Shown: piece by piece, positions 1 through 9,824 of the stretch
Position numbering within the stretch: position 1 is the first letter of the stretch
Layout: every line of letters begins with the position of its first letter
DNA from: an uncultured Bacteroidales bacterium
GTDB lineage: Bacteria > Bacteroidota > Bacteroidia > Bacteroidales > Paludibacteraceae
Assembly (NCBI GenBank): GCA_937910305.1
Contig: CALEPS010000180.1
Location: forward strand, 1-28,029
Direction: 5' to 3'
Length of the DNA stretch: 28,029 nucleotides
Made by a program: the position numbers and the translations under genes
The notes under the pieces: model-generated
Told to the model about the DNA's origin: nothing
What the model saw: only the letters and a program-made list of their open reading frames with translations
Databases searched by the model: none

Positions 1-282
1 ATCAATCTCGGTAACATCTCCGCCGGAAAAGTACACAAAGAGCTGTTCCCTGTCAAGAACGTAGGTGTGAATCCGCTTGAGATCCGCCGTGTGTATGGCG
101 TAGGCGAAAACATCTCTGCCAAAGCGTCCAAGCCCATCAAATCGGGCAAGAAAGGCAATGTGACCGTTGAGATCAACTGCAAAGAGATGCAACCGGGCGC
201 ATACAGCCGCGAGGTAGTGATCATCACCAATGACTACCAGAATCCTATCAAACGCGTGAAAGTGGATTTCTTTGTAGAATGA
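1..282 (+). CDS. DUF1573-type protein, C-terminal fragment (5' end outside window)
   Basis: The reading frame is open from base 1 and ends at the TGA at 280-282, so only the last 93 residues are present. The fragment has the alternating hydrophobic beta-strand pattern of DUF1573 / ASH-like immunoglobulin-fold domains, with the recurring elements FPVKNVGVNPLEI and VIITNDYQNP. These resemble the 'new structure, old strands' repeats of Bacteroidetes periplasmic DUF1573 proteins. No export signal can be judged because the N-terminus is missing. An internal ATG is not a credible start, because homologous sequence continues upstream of it. The stop overlaps the meaB start by 4 bp (ATGA), so the two are probably co-transcribed. 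The biochemical role of DUF1573 is unknown. Confidence 0.72.
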   Translation: MNLGNISAGKVHKELFPVKNVGVNPLEIRRVYGVGENISAKASKPIKSGKKGNVTVEINCKEMQPGAYSREVVIITNDYQNPIKRVKVDFFVE

Positions 283-1376
283 TAGACCATCCAGAAAATA
301 GCGACGAATACAAAGGTCTGACGGTGAACGCAGGCGTAGAAAACCTGCCTTCCGTCAATCCGTATGCCACCTTCCGCCGCAAGAAGACGGTGCTTACCCC
401 CGAAGCTTATTTCGAGGGGATCCGCCGTGGCGACATGACCATATTGAGTCAGGCGGTAACGCTGGTAGAGAGCAACCTGCTTGCGGACCAGGCCATAGCC
501 CAGAAAGTGATCGAGTTATGCCTTCCCTATGCCGGCAATTCCATCCGTGTAGGTATCACCGGAGTGCCGGGAGCAGGCAAATCCACTTTTATCGAAGCTC
601 TCGGCAGCGAGTTATGCGACCAAGGTAAGCGTCTTGCCGTTCTGGCTATCGACCCGTCCAGCGAGCGTAGCAAGGGTTCCATTCTGGGCGACAAGACCCG
701 CATGAATGACCTGTCCGTCAAATCCAACGCCTTCATCCGTCCGAGCCCGTCAGCGGGTTCATTAGGCGGTGTAGCCCGGAAGACCCGCGAGACGATCGTG
801 CTATGCGAGGCGGCAGGGTTTGACACCATCCTGTTGGAGACAGTGGGTGTAGGACAATCCGAGACAGCGGCTCATTCCATGGTAGATTATTTCCTGCTGC
901 TTCAGGTAACAGGCACCGGCGACGAGTTGCAAGGCATCAAACGCGGCATCATGGAGATGGCCGACGGCATAGCCATCAACAAATGCGACGGAAATAATAT
1001 TGAACGCGCGCGCGTAGCCCGCATCAGTTTCAAGAACGCATTAGCCCTGTTCCCCCCGTCCGAATCAGGATGGAAGCCTGACGCCATCTGCTGCTCGTCC
1101 ATTGACCACAGCGGCGTGATGGAGGTATGGGAAAACATAGAACAGTATATCGCCTTCACCAAATCCAACGGTTACTTTGCCCTCCATCGCACCGAACAAG
1201 CCAAGTACTGGATGTACGAGACCATCAACCAGGCACTTCTGGACGGATTCTACAAAAACGAACAGATGGAACATCAGATAGAGGTAGCCGAACGGCAGGT
1301 ATTGAACAATGAGGTAAGCAGTTTCGTTGCTGCCCACAATCTATTAACCGAATATGGCAGGAACAAGCAGAAATAA
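279..1376 (+). CDS. meaB: MeaB/ArgK-family P-loop GTPase (methylmalonyl-CoA mutase chaperone)
   Basis: The product has 365 residues, close to the family length of 330-370. Seen in the sequence: Walker A GVPGAGKS at residues 95-102, the family motif AIDPSS at 123-128, the switch segment GDKTRM at 137-142, ETVGVGQSE at 187-195, and the guanine-specificity motif NKCD at 234-237. These identify the G3E-class MeaB GTPase. By family knowledge it gates cofactor loading and protects adenosylcobalamin-dependent methylmalonyl-CoA mutase, used in propionate/succinate interconversion in Bacteroidales. The mutase genes themselves are not in this window. The start overlaps the preceding stop by 4 bp, and the 3' end overlaps dnaB by 23 bp, so this is a tightly packed transcription unit. 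Identity is secure at family level; coupling to the mutase is inferred. Confidence 0.93.
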   Translation: MIDHPENSDEYKGLTVNAGVENLPSVNPYATFRRKKTVLTPEAYFEGIRRGDMTILSQAVTLVESNLLADQAIAQKVIELCLPYAGNSIRVGITGVPGAGKSTFIEALGSELCDQGKRLAVLAIDPSSERSKGSILGDKTRMNDLSVKSNAFIRPSPSAGSLGGVARKTRETIVLCEAAGFDTILLETVGVGQSETAAHSMVDYFLLLQVTGTGDELQGIKRGIMEMADGIAINKCDGNNIERARVARISFKNALALFPPSESGWKPDAICCSSIDHSGVMEVWENIEQYIAFTKSNGYFALHRTEQAKYWMYETINQALLDGFYKNEQMEHQIEVAERQVLNNEVSSFVAAHNLLTEYGRNKQK

Positions 1377-2934
1377 CAAACGTCCCCAGCCAGCCACGAT
1401 CATCAAAGTAGGCGCCAACGAGACGGGCAAACTCCCCCCTCAGGCGCAGGAACTGGAGGATTCGGTACTGGGAGCGATCATGATAGAGAAAGACGCCTAC
1501 GGTACTGTAGCGGATCTATTGAGACCGGAGGTCTTCTACAAGGACCAGAACCGTCTGGTCTATGAAGCCATACGCGAGCTCGCCGTAAAAGACCAGCCTA
1601 TCGACATACTATCCGTAGGCGAGAAGATGCGGAGTCTGGGTACGCTGGATAAAGCCGGCGGCGCGGTCTATCTTGCGGATCTGAGCCGCCGCGTAGCCTC
1701 GACAGCCCATCTACGCTATCACGCAGAGATCATATCCAAGAAAGCGACAGCGCGCGACATCATAGCCTTAGCCGCCCAGATAGAAGAAAAAGGATTCGAC
1801 GAGACACAAGATGTAGACGAATTGATGCAAGAAGCCGAATCCGGCATCTTTGAGATCTCGCAACGTTCGCAAAAGCGCGACGTGACGCAGATCGACCCCG
1901 TGATAGAAGAAGCGTTCGCCCGCATGGAGAAAGCCGCCAAGAACACCGGTTCGATCAGCGGTATCCCATCCGGATTCCACGCCTTAGACAAGATCACCTC
2001 CGGCTGGCAGACGCCGGACCTGATCATCATCGCAGCCCGTCCGGCAATGGGTAAGACGGCTTTCGTTCTATCCATGGCCAAGAACATAGCCGTTGATCAT
2101 GAGATACCGGTAGCCATCTTCTCGCTGGAGATGAGTAACGTACAGTTAGTCAACCGTCTGATCATGAACGTATGCGAGATAGAAGGCGACAAGATCAAGA
2201 CCGGCAAGATGAGCAAAGAGGACGCCAAGCGTCTCAACACAAAGATAAACATCATGAAGGGCAAGCCTCTGTATTTGGACGATACTCCTTCGCTGTCTAT
2301 CTTCGAGTTACGCTCCAAAGCCCGCAAGCTGGTCCGCGAGAAAGGAATCCGACTTATCATCATCGACTACCTGCAGCTGATGAACGCCCAAGGCTCCAGT
2401 TTCGGCAGCCGCGAGCAAGAAGTATCCATCATCTCGCGCAACCTGAAAGCTCTCGCCAAAGAGCTGGACATTCCCATCATCGCTTTGTCCCAGTTGAACC
2501 GCGGCGTAGAAGCACGTCAGGGCGTGGAAGGCAAAACGCCCCAGTTGAGCGACCTGCGCGAGTCCGGCGCCATAGAGCAAGACGCGGACATGGTATGTTT
2601 CATTCACCGGCCGGAATACTATCATCTATACAGCGACGACAAGACCGGCAAGGACTTGCGCGGTCTTGCCCAGATCATCGTAGCCAAGCACCGTAACGGC
2701 GCGACCGACAGTATATGGCTGCGGTTCCGTGGCAAGTATGCCAAATTCCAGAACGAAGAAGAAGCTATCGATCCTGATGAGATAGGCATAGGCGCTCCGA
2801 GCAACGGAGAGAGCGTATCCATCCAGTCCAGCATGAACAGCGATATGGGGGCAGTATCATTCAGTCAGCAGATGACACCCGATGGAGCCGTTTACAACAG
2901 CATGGGAGAAGATATCAGTGATCCATTACGATAA
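1354..2934 (+). CDS. dnaB: Replicative DNA helicase DnaB
   Basis: The product has 526 residues. The N-terminal DnaB domain (about residues 28-130) carries the PPQAQELEDSVLGAI signature. The RecA-like C-terminal domain has Walker A ARPAMGKTA at 228-236, Walker B IIIDYLQLM at 335-343, and LSQLNRGVE at 378-386 with the downstream DLRESGAIEQDAD motif. No intein interrupts the P-loop. A tail of about 60 residues after the last conserved strand is rich in polar residues. DnaB forms the hexameric ring that unwinds DNA at the replication fork and recruits primase. The start overlaps the end of meaB by 23 bp; the conserved N-terminal domain begins soon after it, supporting this ATG. Confidence 0.96.
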   Translation: MAGTSRNNKRPQPATIIKVGANETGKLPPQAQELEDSVLGAIMIEKDAYGTVADLLRPEVFYKDQNRLVYEAIRELAVKDQPIDILSVGEKMRSLGTLDKAGGAVYLADLSRRVASTAHLRYHAEIISKKATARDIIALAAQIEEKGFDETQDVDELMQEAESGIFEISQRSQKRDVTQIDPVIEEAFARMEKAAKNTGSISGIPSGFHALDKITSGWQTPDLIIIAARPAMGKTAFVLSMAKNIAVDHEIPVAIFSLEMSNVQLVNRLIMNVCEIEGDKIKTGKMSKEDAKRLNTKINIMKGKPLYLDDTPSLSIFELRSKARKLVREKGIRLIIIDYLQLMNAQGSSFGSREQEVSIISRNLKALAKELDIPIIALSQLNRGVEARQGVEGKTPQLSDLRESGAIEQDADMVCFIHRPEYYHLYSDDKTGKDLRGLAQIIVAKHRNGATDSIWLRFRGKYAKFQNEEEAIDPDEIGIGAPSNGESVSIQSSMNSDMGAVSFSQQMTPDGAVYNSMGEDISDPLR

Positions 2935-2953
2935 AAATAATATTTCAAAACAT

Positions 2954-4351
2954 ATGCAAAGAACAGTAATTACAGATGCCTTAAAACGTACTGATTTCGG
3001 ATCGGAGATCAACGTCCGCGGCTGGGTTCGCAGCCGTCGGGGCAATAAAAACGTATCGTTTATAGCCCTGAACGACGGCTCAACGATCAAGAACATCCAG
3101 ATTGTAGTAGATTTGGAGAAATTCAGCGAGGAGCAACTCAAACCCGTCACTACCGGTTCGTGTATCTCTGCAACAGGTATTCTGGTAGAGAGCCAGGGAG
3201 CAGGTCAGGCCGTGGAGATCCAATTAACGGAATTGGAGATTTACGGAACGGCAGACCCGGAGAAATATCCGTTACAGAAAAAAGGACTAAGTATGGAGTT
3301 TCTGCGCACGGTAGCGCACCTGCGCCCCCGTACCAACACCTTCGGTGCCGTATTCCGCATCCGTCATCACATGGCAATGGCTATCCACACCTATTTCCAT
3401 GAACACGGATATTTCTATTTCCATACCCCATTGATCACCGCCAGCGACTGCGAAGGAGCCGGTCAGATGTTCCAAGTAACGACCAAAAACCTCTATAATC
3501 TCAAGAAGACCGAGGACGGTCAGATCGACTACAGCGACGATTTCTTCGGCAAGATGGCCGCATTGACCGTAAGCGGTCAGTTGGAAGGCGAACTGGGAGC
3601 TATGGCTCTGGGTAAGATCTATACCTTCGGTCCTACCTTCCGCGCGGAGAACAGCAACACTCCGAGACACCTGGCTGAGTTCTGGATGATAGAACCGGAA
3701 GTAGCCTTTATCCAGAAAGACGAGTTGATGGATCTGGAAGAAGATTTCATCAAATACTGCGTCCGCTGGGCATTGGAGCATTGCATGGATGATCTGGAGT
3801 TCCTGAACCAGTTTGTGGACAAAGGTCTGATCGAACGGCTCAAATCCGTTGTAAACACCGAGTTTGTCCGTCTGCCTTATACCGAAGGAATCAATATCCT
3901 CCAAGAAGCTATCAAGAACGGCAAGAAGTTTGAATTCCCCTGCAACTGGGGAGACGACCTGGCATCGGAGCATGAGCGTTATTTGGTAGAAGAGCACTTT
4001 AAGAAACCGGTCATCATGACCGATTATCCGAAAGAGATCAAAGCATTCTACATGAAGATCAACGAGGACAACAAGACGGTACAAGGCACCGATGTACTCT
4101 TCCCGCAGATAGGAGAGATCATAGGCGGTTCCGTCCGCGAGGAGAACCTGGATTTGCTGAATGCGGAGATCGAGCGTCGCCATATCCCGATGAAAGATAT
4201 GTGGTGGTATCTCGACACCCGCCGTTTCGGCAGTGCTCCGCACGCCGGTTTCGGACTCGGTTTTGAGCGTCTGATGCTGTTCGTAACGGGCATGCAGAAC
4301 ATCCGCGATGTCATCCCGTTCCCGAGAACCCCTAAATCCGCAGAATTCTAA
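2954..4351 (+). CDS. asnS: Asparaginyl-tRNA synthetase
   Basis: The product has 465 residues. The frame is open further upstream into dnaB, but the ATG at 2954 is preferred: it follows the dnaB stop by 19 bp, and the protein then begins MQRTVITDALKR, matching the usual AsnRS N-terminus. The N-terminal OB-fold anticodon-binding domain contains VRGWVRSRRG. The class II catalytic core has motif 2 FRAENSNTPRH and motif 3 GFGLGFERLML, and ends at RDVIPFPRTP. The enzyme charges tRNA-Asn with asparagine, so this organism need not rely only on the GatCAB route. It lies directly behind dnaB and is probably read through from it. Confidence 0.95.
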   Translation: MQRTVITDALKRTDFGSEINVRGWVRSRRGNKNVSFIALNDGSTIKNIQIVVDLEKFSEEQLKPVTTGSCISATGILVESQGAGQAVEIQLTELEIYGTADPEKYPLQKKGLSMEFLRTVAHLRPRTNTFGAVFRIRHHMAMAIHTYFHEHGYFYFHTPLITASDCEGAGQMFQVTTKNLYNLKKTEDGQIDYSDDFFGKMAALTVSGQLEGELGAMALGKIYTFGPTFRAENSNTPRHLAEFWMIEPEVAFIQKDELMDLEEDFIKYCVRWALEHCMDDLEFLNQFVDKGLIERLKSVVNTEFVRLPYTEGINILQEAIKNGKKFEFPCNWGDDLASEHERYLVEEHFKKPVIMTDYPKEIKAFYMKINEDNKTVQGTDVLFPQIGEIIGGSVREENLDLLNAEIERRHIPMKDMWWYLDTRRFGSAPHAGFGLGFERLMLFVTGMQNIRDVIPFPRTPKSAEF

Positions 4352-4391
4352 TTAATACATATATCCATAAAAACACTAACAAACAATCGTT

Positions 4392-7300
4392 ATGAGAAAC
4401 AAACTCTTTTCACTGATGTTTGTGCTATCCATCGGTATTACCGCATTAGCACAGACGTCACTCAAAGGACGAGTGATTGACGAGACCACCCAGACTCCCG
4501 TTGTAGGTGCCAAAGTGACCCTCGCCAACCAAAACATCTCCACCACGACGAATGCAGCCGGAGAGTTTTCCTTGCTCTATCTGGATGCAACGGACGAAGA
4601 GGTGGTGATTGAGGCAGACGGCTATCTGGCCGCCCTCGAGTTAATCAATCTGAAAGCAGACCAAGCGAATAAGATGGAGGACGTAGCACTGCAACAAGAT
4701 ATCGTAGTGCAAGCACAAGACGAGATTCTGCTGAACCTGACGGAAGAGGAGATGACCGATGACGAGGGTCGTTCCCAATCGCAGGCTTCTTCCTCGTCCG
4801 CATCAACCGATGTATTCAACTCCAACACTTCCTTTGCCTGGTCCACCGCCCGTTACCGCAACCGCGGCTACCAATCGAATGCAGAGAATTACTACATCGA
4901 AGGTTTGAATTTCAGGTCTGCAGAGCGCGGTCAGTTCAACTACTCGGCTATGGGTGGTTTGAATGACGCCAGCCGCTACAAAGAGGTACTCAACCCTATC
5001 GAAGCGACGAACTTCACCTTTGGCGGTCTGGGTCAATCCACCAACTACCTGATGGGTGCCAGCCGTTATGCCCAGGGCTGGAAAGTAGGTGTAGCCGGTA
5101 CGAACAGGAACTACAAAGCACGCGTGAATGCCACTTATTCCAGCGGAGTATTACCCAACGGATGGGCTTTTGCCGCCCAGCTGGCATACCGTTTCTCACC
5201 CTACATCGACAACAAAGGCATCATCGGAGAGGGTATCAAATACTACTCGCTCGGTTATTTCTTCACCGCTGAGAGGATCTGGACAGACAAGCGTCTCAAA
5301 CTGATCACGTTCGGTGCTCCGACAGAGCGCGGACAGAACGCAGCGGTGACACAAGAGGTCTATGACCTGACAGGATCGAACAACTACAACCCATATTGGG
5401 GTTATCAGAACGGCAAGGTACGCAACTCACGTATTGTCAAATCGTATGACCCGACGGTTATTGCTGCCTTTGAATACAATATTGACGAACAGCAGAAGAT
5501 GAAAGTAGCCGCCGGATATCACTACTCATGGTACTCCAACTCCGCGCTGAACTTCTACAATGCCCCTGATCCCCGTCCGGATTACTACCGTAATCTGCCA
5601 TCCTTCATGTGGGACGGACAGATTGCCAACCCCAACAACGAGACTTCCGCCCAACAACTATTCGACGATGCAGGCAACCACTATCCCTGGGGTCTTTTCA
5701 TCGGAGAAGACATGAAGGGTAACAGTCTGGGGTCCGGATTCGAAGATCCGATGAATCCGGGGGCATGGGTTGGTCCATCGGTGAACAAAGAGCAGTATAT
5801 GAATCTGGTTAATCTCTGGAGAAACCGCGACAACAAGACGACCCAGATTGATTGGGAGAACATCTATGCTTCCAACTACGCCAACAATGTCAATGACCCG
5901 AACGCCTCAGCGCGTTATATCCTGGAGCGCCGCCATAACGACATTCAAGAAGCCAATGCCTCGTTCAACTATGTCAATACACAGTTTGAGCACCTGAAGA
6001 TGACTCTGGGCGTAGAGGGCAAGTTCTCACAAGGTATCCACTATAAAACCATTGACGATCTGCTGGGAGGCAACCAGTGGCTTGACGTAGATGCTTTTGC
6101 CGACCGCGACATCAAGGAACTTGCGTCCAACAGCGGTTTCACCCAGGCGGATATAGCCAATGTCCGCAAAAACGAGATCGCCGGTGACTACAACCAGATC
6201 GTGAAAGCAGACGGACGCCGTTTCGGCTATGACTACCGCATCAATATGGGTAATTTGAAAGCATGGTTCCAAAACGAATGGACCTTCAATGAGGTTGATC
6301 TCTATTATGCGCTTGCTTTCAATTACAGTTCGATGCAGCGTACGACGAACATGCTCAACGGCCGCGCATGGTATCTGACCAAAGTAGCCGAAGAGCGCGC
6401 TATCGGTGACGGCAGCATGCGATATCTCTATTATGGGCACAACTCATACGATGCGATCAAGGCGGCAGAGGCTAACGGCACTCTCAAAGCCGGCACCACC
6501 TATACAGGCGATGCCCATCATTTCCTGGATCCGGCATTCAAGTTAGGAGTGAACTACAAGATCAACGGCCGCAACCATTTGAAACTCAATGCCATAGCAG
6601 AGACTCGCGCTCCATATGCACGCGATGCATATATTTCCCAGCGCGTGCATGACCGCGTAGTATCCAATATCTATACCCACGACCAGGCAAAGAACCTGAC
6701 CGAGTTCTACGCCGCCAGCGAGAAAGTGGCTTCCGCCGACCTGACATATGAATTCAACTACCCGATTGTACGCGGTCGTGTAACAGGATTCTTCACCCAG
6801 AGCTGGAACGGAACCGAACTCAACGGATACTATGACGACGAGGCTCGTACCTTCGTTAACCAGGCTCTCACCGGCATTGACAAACGATACATGGGTATTG
6901 AGGCAGCCGCAGCAGTCAAACTCGGCACCTATTTCACATTGACCGGTGTAGCTTCCGTAGGCGACTATCGCTATACCAGCGATGCCCGAGCCATCCAATC
7001 CGCAGAAAACGGCATGCCGATGACTCAAGACCAATCCACCAAGGCCCTTGTGTTCGAGACAGAGGACAAAGTGCTGCTGAAAGGATTGAAACTCTCTACC
7101 GGACCGCAAGTGAACGCCAGCCTCAAACTATCATTCTTCCATCCGAAGATGTGGTTTGCGGACATTACCGTCAGCTACCACGACTGGAACTACCTCTCTG
7201 TTGCCCCCAGCCGCCGTATGCAAGGTCTTTACACGGGTACGCGTATTGACGGAACGGCTGTCAACGGATGGTTCGGCGACGAGAACACCAACGCAATCCA

Positions 7301-7724
7301 AACGACTGACGGACAACTCCTCCGCTGGGATTTTGACGAGGCCGGAAACGTGGTTTATCAGAATGCCGAACTGGACGCGAACGGTGTTCCTGTGCTCAAA
7401 TATCCGTTCAACGTAATGACCATGCAGGAGAATATAGCGGCAACCAACCCGCTTAACCGTTTCCTCATCGATGCTTCTGTAGGCAAACTGCTGTACCTTC
7501 CGAACCGCCAGTCCTTGTCTATCAACCTGAGCGTAACGAACCTGACGAACAACACGCATTTCAAGACCGGCGGTTACCAACAAGCCCGTCTGCCGCGCGC
7601 CGTACGTCAGGGTGAATTGGATTATCAGAACTCCATCATCACCGCGAATGCATGGAAATATCCGTCCAAGTATTACTACGCATGGGGTGTTAACTTCTTC
7701 TTATCAGTAACCTACAAATTCTAA
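4392..7724 (+). CDS. TonB-dependent outer membrane receptor with CarboxypepD_reg-like domain
   Basis: The product has 1110 residues. A Sec signal peptide (MRNKLFSLMFVLSIG... with LAQ at its end) is followed by a CarboxypepD_reg-like/DUF4480-type beta-sandwich at about residues 22-100 (LKGRVIDETTQTPVVGAKV). A plug-like region and a long aromatic-rich beta-barrel follow. The C-terminus ends in VTYKF, with the terminal phenylalanine typical of outer membrane barrels assembled by BAM. The linker at about 125-140 is a serine-rich stretch. It is immediately followed by the DUF5689 lipoprotein gene (5-bp gap), a receptor/surface-lipoprotein pairing seen in Bacteroidetes. The substrate cannot be read from the sequence. 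Only 40 bp separate it from asnS and no convincing promoter is visible there. Confidence 0.88.
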   Translation: MRNKLFSLMFVLSIGITALAQTSLKGRVIDETTQTPVVGAKVTLANQNISTTTNAAGEFSLLYLDATDEEVVIEADGYLAALELINLKADQANKMEDVALQQDIVVQAQDEILLNLTEEEMTDDEGRSQSQASSSSASTDVFNSNTSFAWSTARYRNRGYQSNAENYYIEGLNFRSAERGQFNYSAMGGLNDASRYKEVLNPIEATNFTFGGLGQSTNYLMGASRYAQGWKVGVAGTNRNYKARVNATYSSGVLPNGWAFAAQLAYRFSPYIDNKGIIGEGIKYYSLGYFFTAERIWTDKRLKLITFGAPTERGQNAAVTQEVYDLTGSNNYNPYWGYQNGKVRNSRIVKSYDPTVIAAFEYNIDEQQKMKVAAGYHYSWYSNSALNFYNAPDPRPDYYRNLPSFMWDGQIANPNNETSAQQLFDDAGNHYPWGLFIGEDMKGNSLGSGFEDPMNPGAWVGPSVNKEQYMNLVNLWRNRDNKTTQIDWENIYASNYANNVNDPNASARYILERRHNDIQEANASFNYVNTQFEHLKMTLGVEGKFSQGIHYKTIDDLLGGNQWLDVDAFADRDIKELASNSGFTQADIANVRKNEIAGDYNQIVKADGRRFGYDYRINMGNLKAWFQNEWTFNEVDLYYALAFNYSSMQRTTNMLNGRAWYLTKVAEERAIGDGSMRYLYYGHNSYDAIKAAEANGTLKAGTTYTGDAHHFLDPAFKLGVNYKINGRNHLKLNAIAETRAPYARDAYISQRVHDRVVSNIYTHDQAKNLTEFYAASEKVASADLTYEFNYPIVRGRVTGFFTQSWNGTELNGYYDDEARTFVNQALTGIDKRYMGIEAAAAVKLGTYFTLTGVASVGDYRYTSDARAIQSAENGMPMTQDQSTKALVFETEDKVLLKGLKLSTGPQVNASLKLSFFHPKMWFADITVSYHDWNYLSVAPSRRMQGLYTGTRIDGTAVNGWFGDENTNAIQTTDGQLLRWDFDEAGNVVYQNAELDANGVPVLKYPFNVMTMQENIAATNPLNRFLIDASVGKLLYLPNRQSLSINLSVTNLTNNTHFKTGGYQQARLPRAVRQGELDYQNSIITANAWKYPSKYYYAWGVNFFLSVTYKF

Positions 7725-7729
7725 GCTCT

Positions 7730-8938
7730 ATGAAGACTTCCAAATATATATTGTACTCCGTACTTTGTACCTTTGTACTTTTTCTTGCTTCCTGTGAGCC
7801 GCGCGGCTTGCAGCAAGAGGATGTATTCATTTCCGAAGACAAGGTCGCAGAACTGACAGCCGACGGCCAGGTATATAATCTCAATGACTTTCTGGATCAA
7901 TTTATGACCGAAGAAGGCAGTTTCCATAGTGATACATGCCCATACCGCGACCGCTCGTATGACGCCACGCACGGTATATATCTTTATTCCGTGGACACAC
8001 TGCCAGTGAATGGTCCCGGTATCTATATCCGCGGGCGAATCACAACGGACGACTATGCCGGCAACTTCTATAAATCAATGGTGATCCAGCAGATTGTAGG
8101 CGGTCAGCAGCAGAATCTCCGTATATCGGTGGATCTCGGCTCCAGCGCCGGAATGTATCAGATCGGACAAGAGATTCTGATCCGCTGCAACGGTTTGGCC
8201 GTAGGCCGATATGCCAACCAGCCGCAACTCTGTGTCCCGTCATACAACAACAATATCTATGCGATGAACGCATCGCAGAAGGTAGGTTGGTGTCCGGGAC
8301 GTATTCAGGGTTCTGTATTCAGAGGTGCCACCCGCATGATAGGCACACCGGACATAAGCAAACTGCAATATGACGAGTTAACACTGACTGAACTGTACAC
8401 GCAAATCAAGAAGCAACCGACAGCAAACGCCACCGACATGGATGCAGTACGTAAGATGGACGGCCGTCTGGTACGGCTTAAAGACGTACATTTCAACGGG
8501 AAATACGATGACAACGGTACGTTGAAAAACTGCGACACGACCAATCCTGATACGATTGGCGGAGGAGGAGCAAACGTGTTCGCTCCCTCAACGCAGAATA
8601 TCGGTTATCCGCAGAGTCGTTTGCTGCAAGACCAAGGGTCCTCAACTATCATGTGCTCCAACTCCGAATATGCAAAATTTGCATACTTCTACCTTCCTGG
8701 AGCAGACAAGACCGGTATTGCGCAGTGCAGTAATTTCGAAGGCACAGTGACCGGTATCCTCGGCTGGTATCTGGACAAAGCAGAGACACTGAAAAACAGC
8801 GCTTTGACGGGTTATGAGTGGTCTGTTACACCTCGTGGTATTCCGGGTATCGGGGCAGTAAATGATATCGTCATGTACTACCAAGGCGATGAATCAGCAC
8901 CCTGGGTTCCCAAAGAGTACGACCCCAAAGACCGCTAA
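7730..8938 (+). CDS. DUF5689-domain lipoprotein
   Basis: The product has 402 residues. The N-terminal lipoprotein signal peptide ends in the lipobox LASC (Cys at about residue 22). The central part (about 95-165) contains IRGRITTDDYAGNFYKS, LRISVDLG and GQEILIRCNGLAVGRY, the pattern of DUF5689, which has an OB-like fold. It is probably an outer-membrane or surface lipoprotein partnering the TonB receptor encoded 5 bp upstream. The signal-peptide codons contain a 7-bp-period repeat (see the repeat entry at 7753). The next gene starts 3 bp after the stop. The ligand is unknown; the OB-like fold makes a nucleic-acid or glycan ligand possible but unproven. Confidence 0.82.
   Translation: MKTSKYILYSVLCTFVLFLASCEPRGLQQEDVFISEDKVAELTADGQVYNLNDFLDQFMTEEGSFHSDTCPYRDRSYDATHGIYLYSVDTLPVNGPGIYIRGRITTDDYAGNFYKSMVIQQIVGGQQQNLRISVDLGSSAGMYQIGQEILIRCNGLAVGRYANQPQLCVPSYNNNIYAMNASQKVGWCPGRIQGSVFRGATRMIGTPDISKLQYDELTLTELYTQIKKQPTANATDMDAVRKMDGRLVRLKDVHFNGKYDDNGTLKNCDTTNPDTIGGGGANVFAPSTQNIGYPQSRLLQDQGSSTIMCSNSEYAKFAYFYLPGADKTGIAQCSNFEGTVTGILGWYLDKAETLKNSALTGYEWSVTPRGIPGIGAVNDIVMYYQGDESAPWVPKEYDPKDR
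7753..7781 (+). repeat. Heptamer-period repeat inside lipoprotein signal-peptide codons
   Basis: Four consecutive near-copies of gtacttt (gtactcc, gtacttt, gtacctt, then gtacttt after one extra t) run with a period of about 7 bp. They encode part of the hydrophobic core of the signal peptide of the DUF5689 lipoprotein. The array also creates a TACCTTTG that mimics a Bacteroidetes -7 box. It belongs to the same period class as the arrays at 18464, 25665, 26309 and 26613. Confidence 0.6.
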
Positions 8939-8941
8939 TCG

Positions 8942-9424
8942 ATGAACTGGCTGGATGTTTTGTTAGTTCTACCGCTTCTAATAGGTCTCGTAAGAGGCTT
9001 GATGCGCGGGTTTATCTCCGAGATCATTGCCATAGTGGTAGTGATTCTCGGAGTGCTCGGTGCCCGGTTTGGAGCTCCGTCTTTCTCTGAATGGCTGCTG
9101 CATCAGTTTACCTGGCCGCAAGGAGTTTGTGACGTAGTGGCATATACGCTGATTTTTCTGGCTATCGCCATCCTGTTGTCCATCATGGCCAAAGGACTAA
9201 CCAGATTCATGCGCGCCATTCATTTAGGATGGGCTAACAGACTATTCGGAGGTGTGTTCGGAATCTGCAAATACGGAGTGCTGGTACTACTGGTCGTTTT
9301 TGTGATAGACAAGACCAACGAAGCATTCCACTACCTGGACGATGCACCTGTAGTCAACACATCTGTTGTCTATCCGCAAATGGTTAAAGCGACACATGCT
9401 ATATTATCTTTCACTGGGAAGTAA
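8942..9424 (+). CDS. CvpA-family inner membrane protein
   Basis: The product has 160 residues. Four hydrophobic segments lie at about 1-20, 28-46, 60-85 and 100-125. The opening MNWLDVLLVLPLLIGLVRG is the CvpA signature: a polar Asp near the start, then a Gly-Arg-Gly-rich loop (RGLMRGFISE). CvpA proteins are linked to colicin V production and envelope homeostasis in other bacteria; the molecular role here is unknown. The start lies 3 bp after the lipoprotein stop, so it is probably part of the same transcript. The 3' end overlaps folK by 29 bp. Confidence 0.85.
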   Translation: MNWLDVLLVLPLLIGLVRGLMRGFISEIIAIVVVILGVLGARFGAPSFSEWLLHQFTWPQGVCDVVAYTLIFLAIAILLSIMAKGLTRFMRAIHLGWANRLFGGVFGICKYGVLVLLVVFVIDKTNEAFHYLDDAPVVNTSVVYPQMVKATHAILSFTGK

Positions 9425-9824
9425 TATAGGCGAACGGGAGCAAACGCTCCGCCAAGCCCTAAATATAATGGAGCAGCAAATAGGTAGTATTATGCGTTGC
9501 TCCTCTTTTTATTATTCTGCGCCATGGGGGTACAAAAGCGAGCATGAGTTCTGCAATCTCTGCTGCTCGGTACAGACAGAATTGCAGCCACACCAGATGC
9601 TGGCAGCCACGCAGAATATAGAACGACAACTGGGGCGAGAGCACAAGTCGGTCAACCGGCAATACCAGGACCGGACTATCGATATTGATATTATTAAAGC
9701 TTTTGACGGGGAGACCGAGATAGAGGCGAACAGCCCTGAACTGACCATCCCCCACCCGCTTTGGCAAGAACGAGAATTTGTATGCGTACCACTAAGCGAA
9801 ATAACCGGTTCCGGAAAACAATAA
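9396..9824 (+). CDS. folK: 2-amino-4-hydroxy-6-hydroxymethyldihydropteridine diphosphokinase (HPPK)
   Basis: The product has 142 residues. The ATG at 9396 gives MLYYLSLGSNIGERE, the canonical HPPK N-terminus; an earlier TTG at 9366 would add ten unrelated residues and is rejected. Further family motifs are YYSAPWG at about 39-45, the metal/ATP-binding segment DRTIDIDII at about 95-103, and PHPLWQEREFVCVPL near the end. The enzyme pyrophosphorylates 6-hydroxymethyl-dihydropterin in folate synthesis. The gene overlaps cvpA upstream by 29 bp and the nuclease gene downstream by 43 bp, a very compressed arrangement that implies translational coupling. Confidence 0.92.
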   Translation: MLYYLSLGSNIGEREQTLRQALNIMEQQIGSIMRCSSFYYSAPWGYKSEHEFCNLCCSVQTELQPHQMLAATQNIERQLGREHKSVNRQYQDRTIDIDIIKAFDGETEIEANSPELTIPHPLWQEREFVCVPLSEITGSGKQ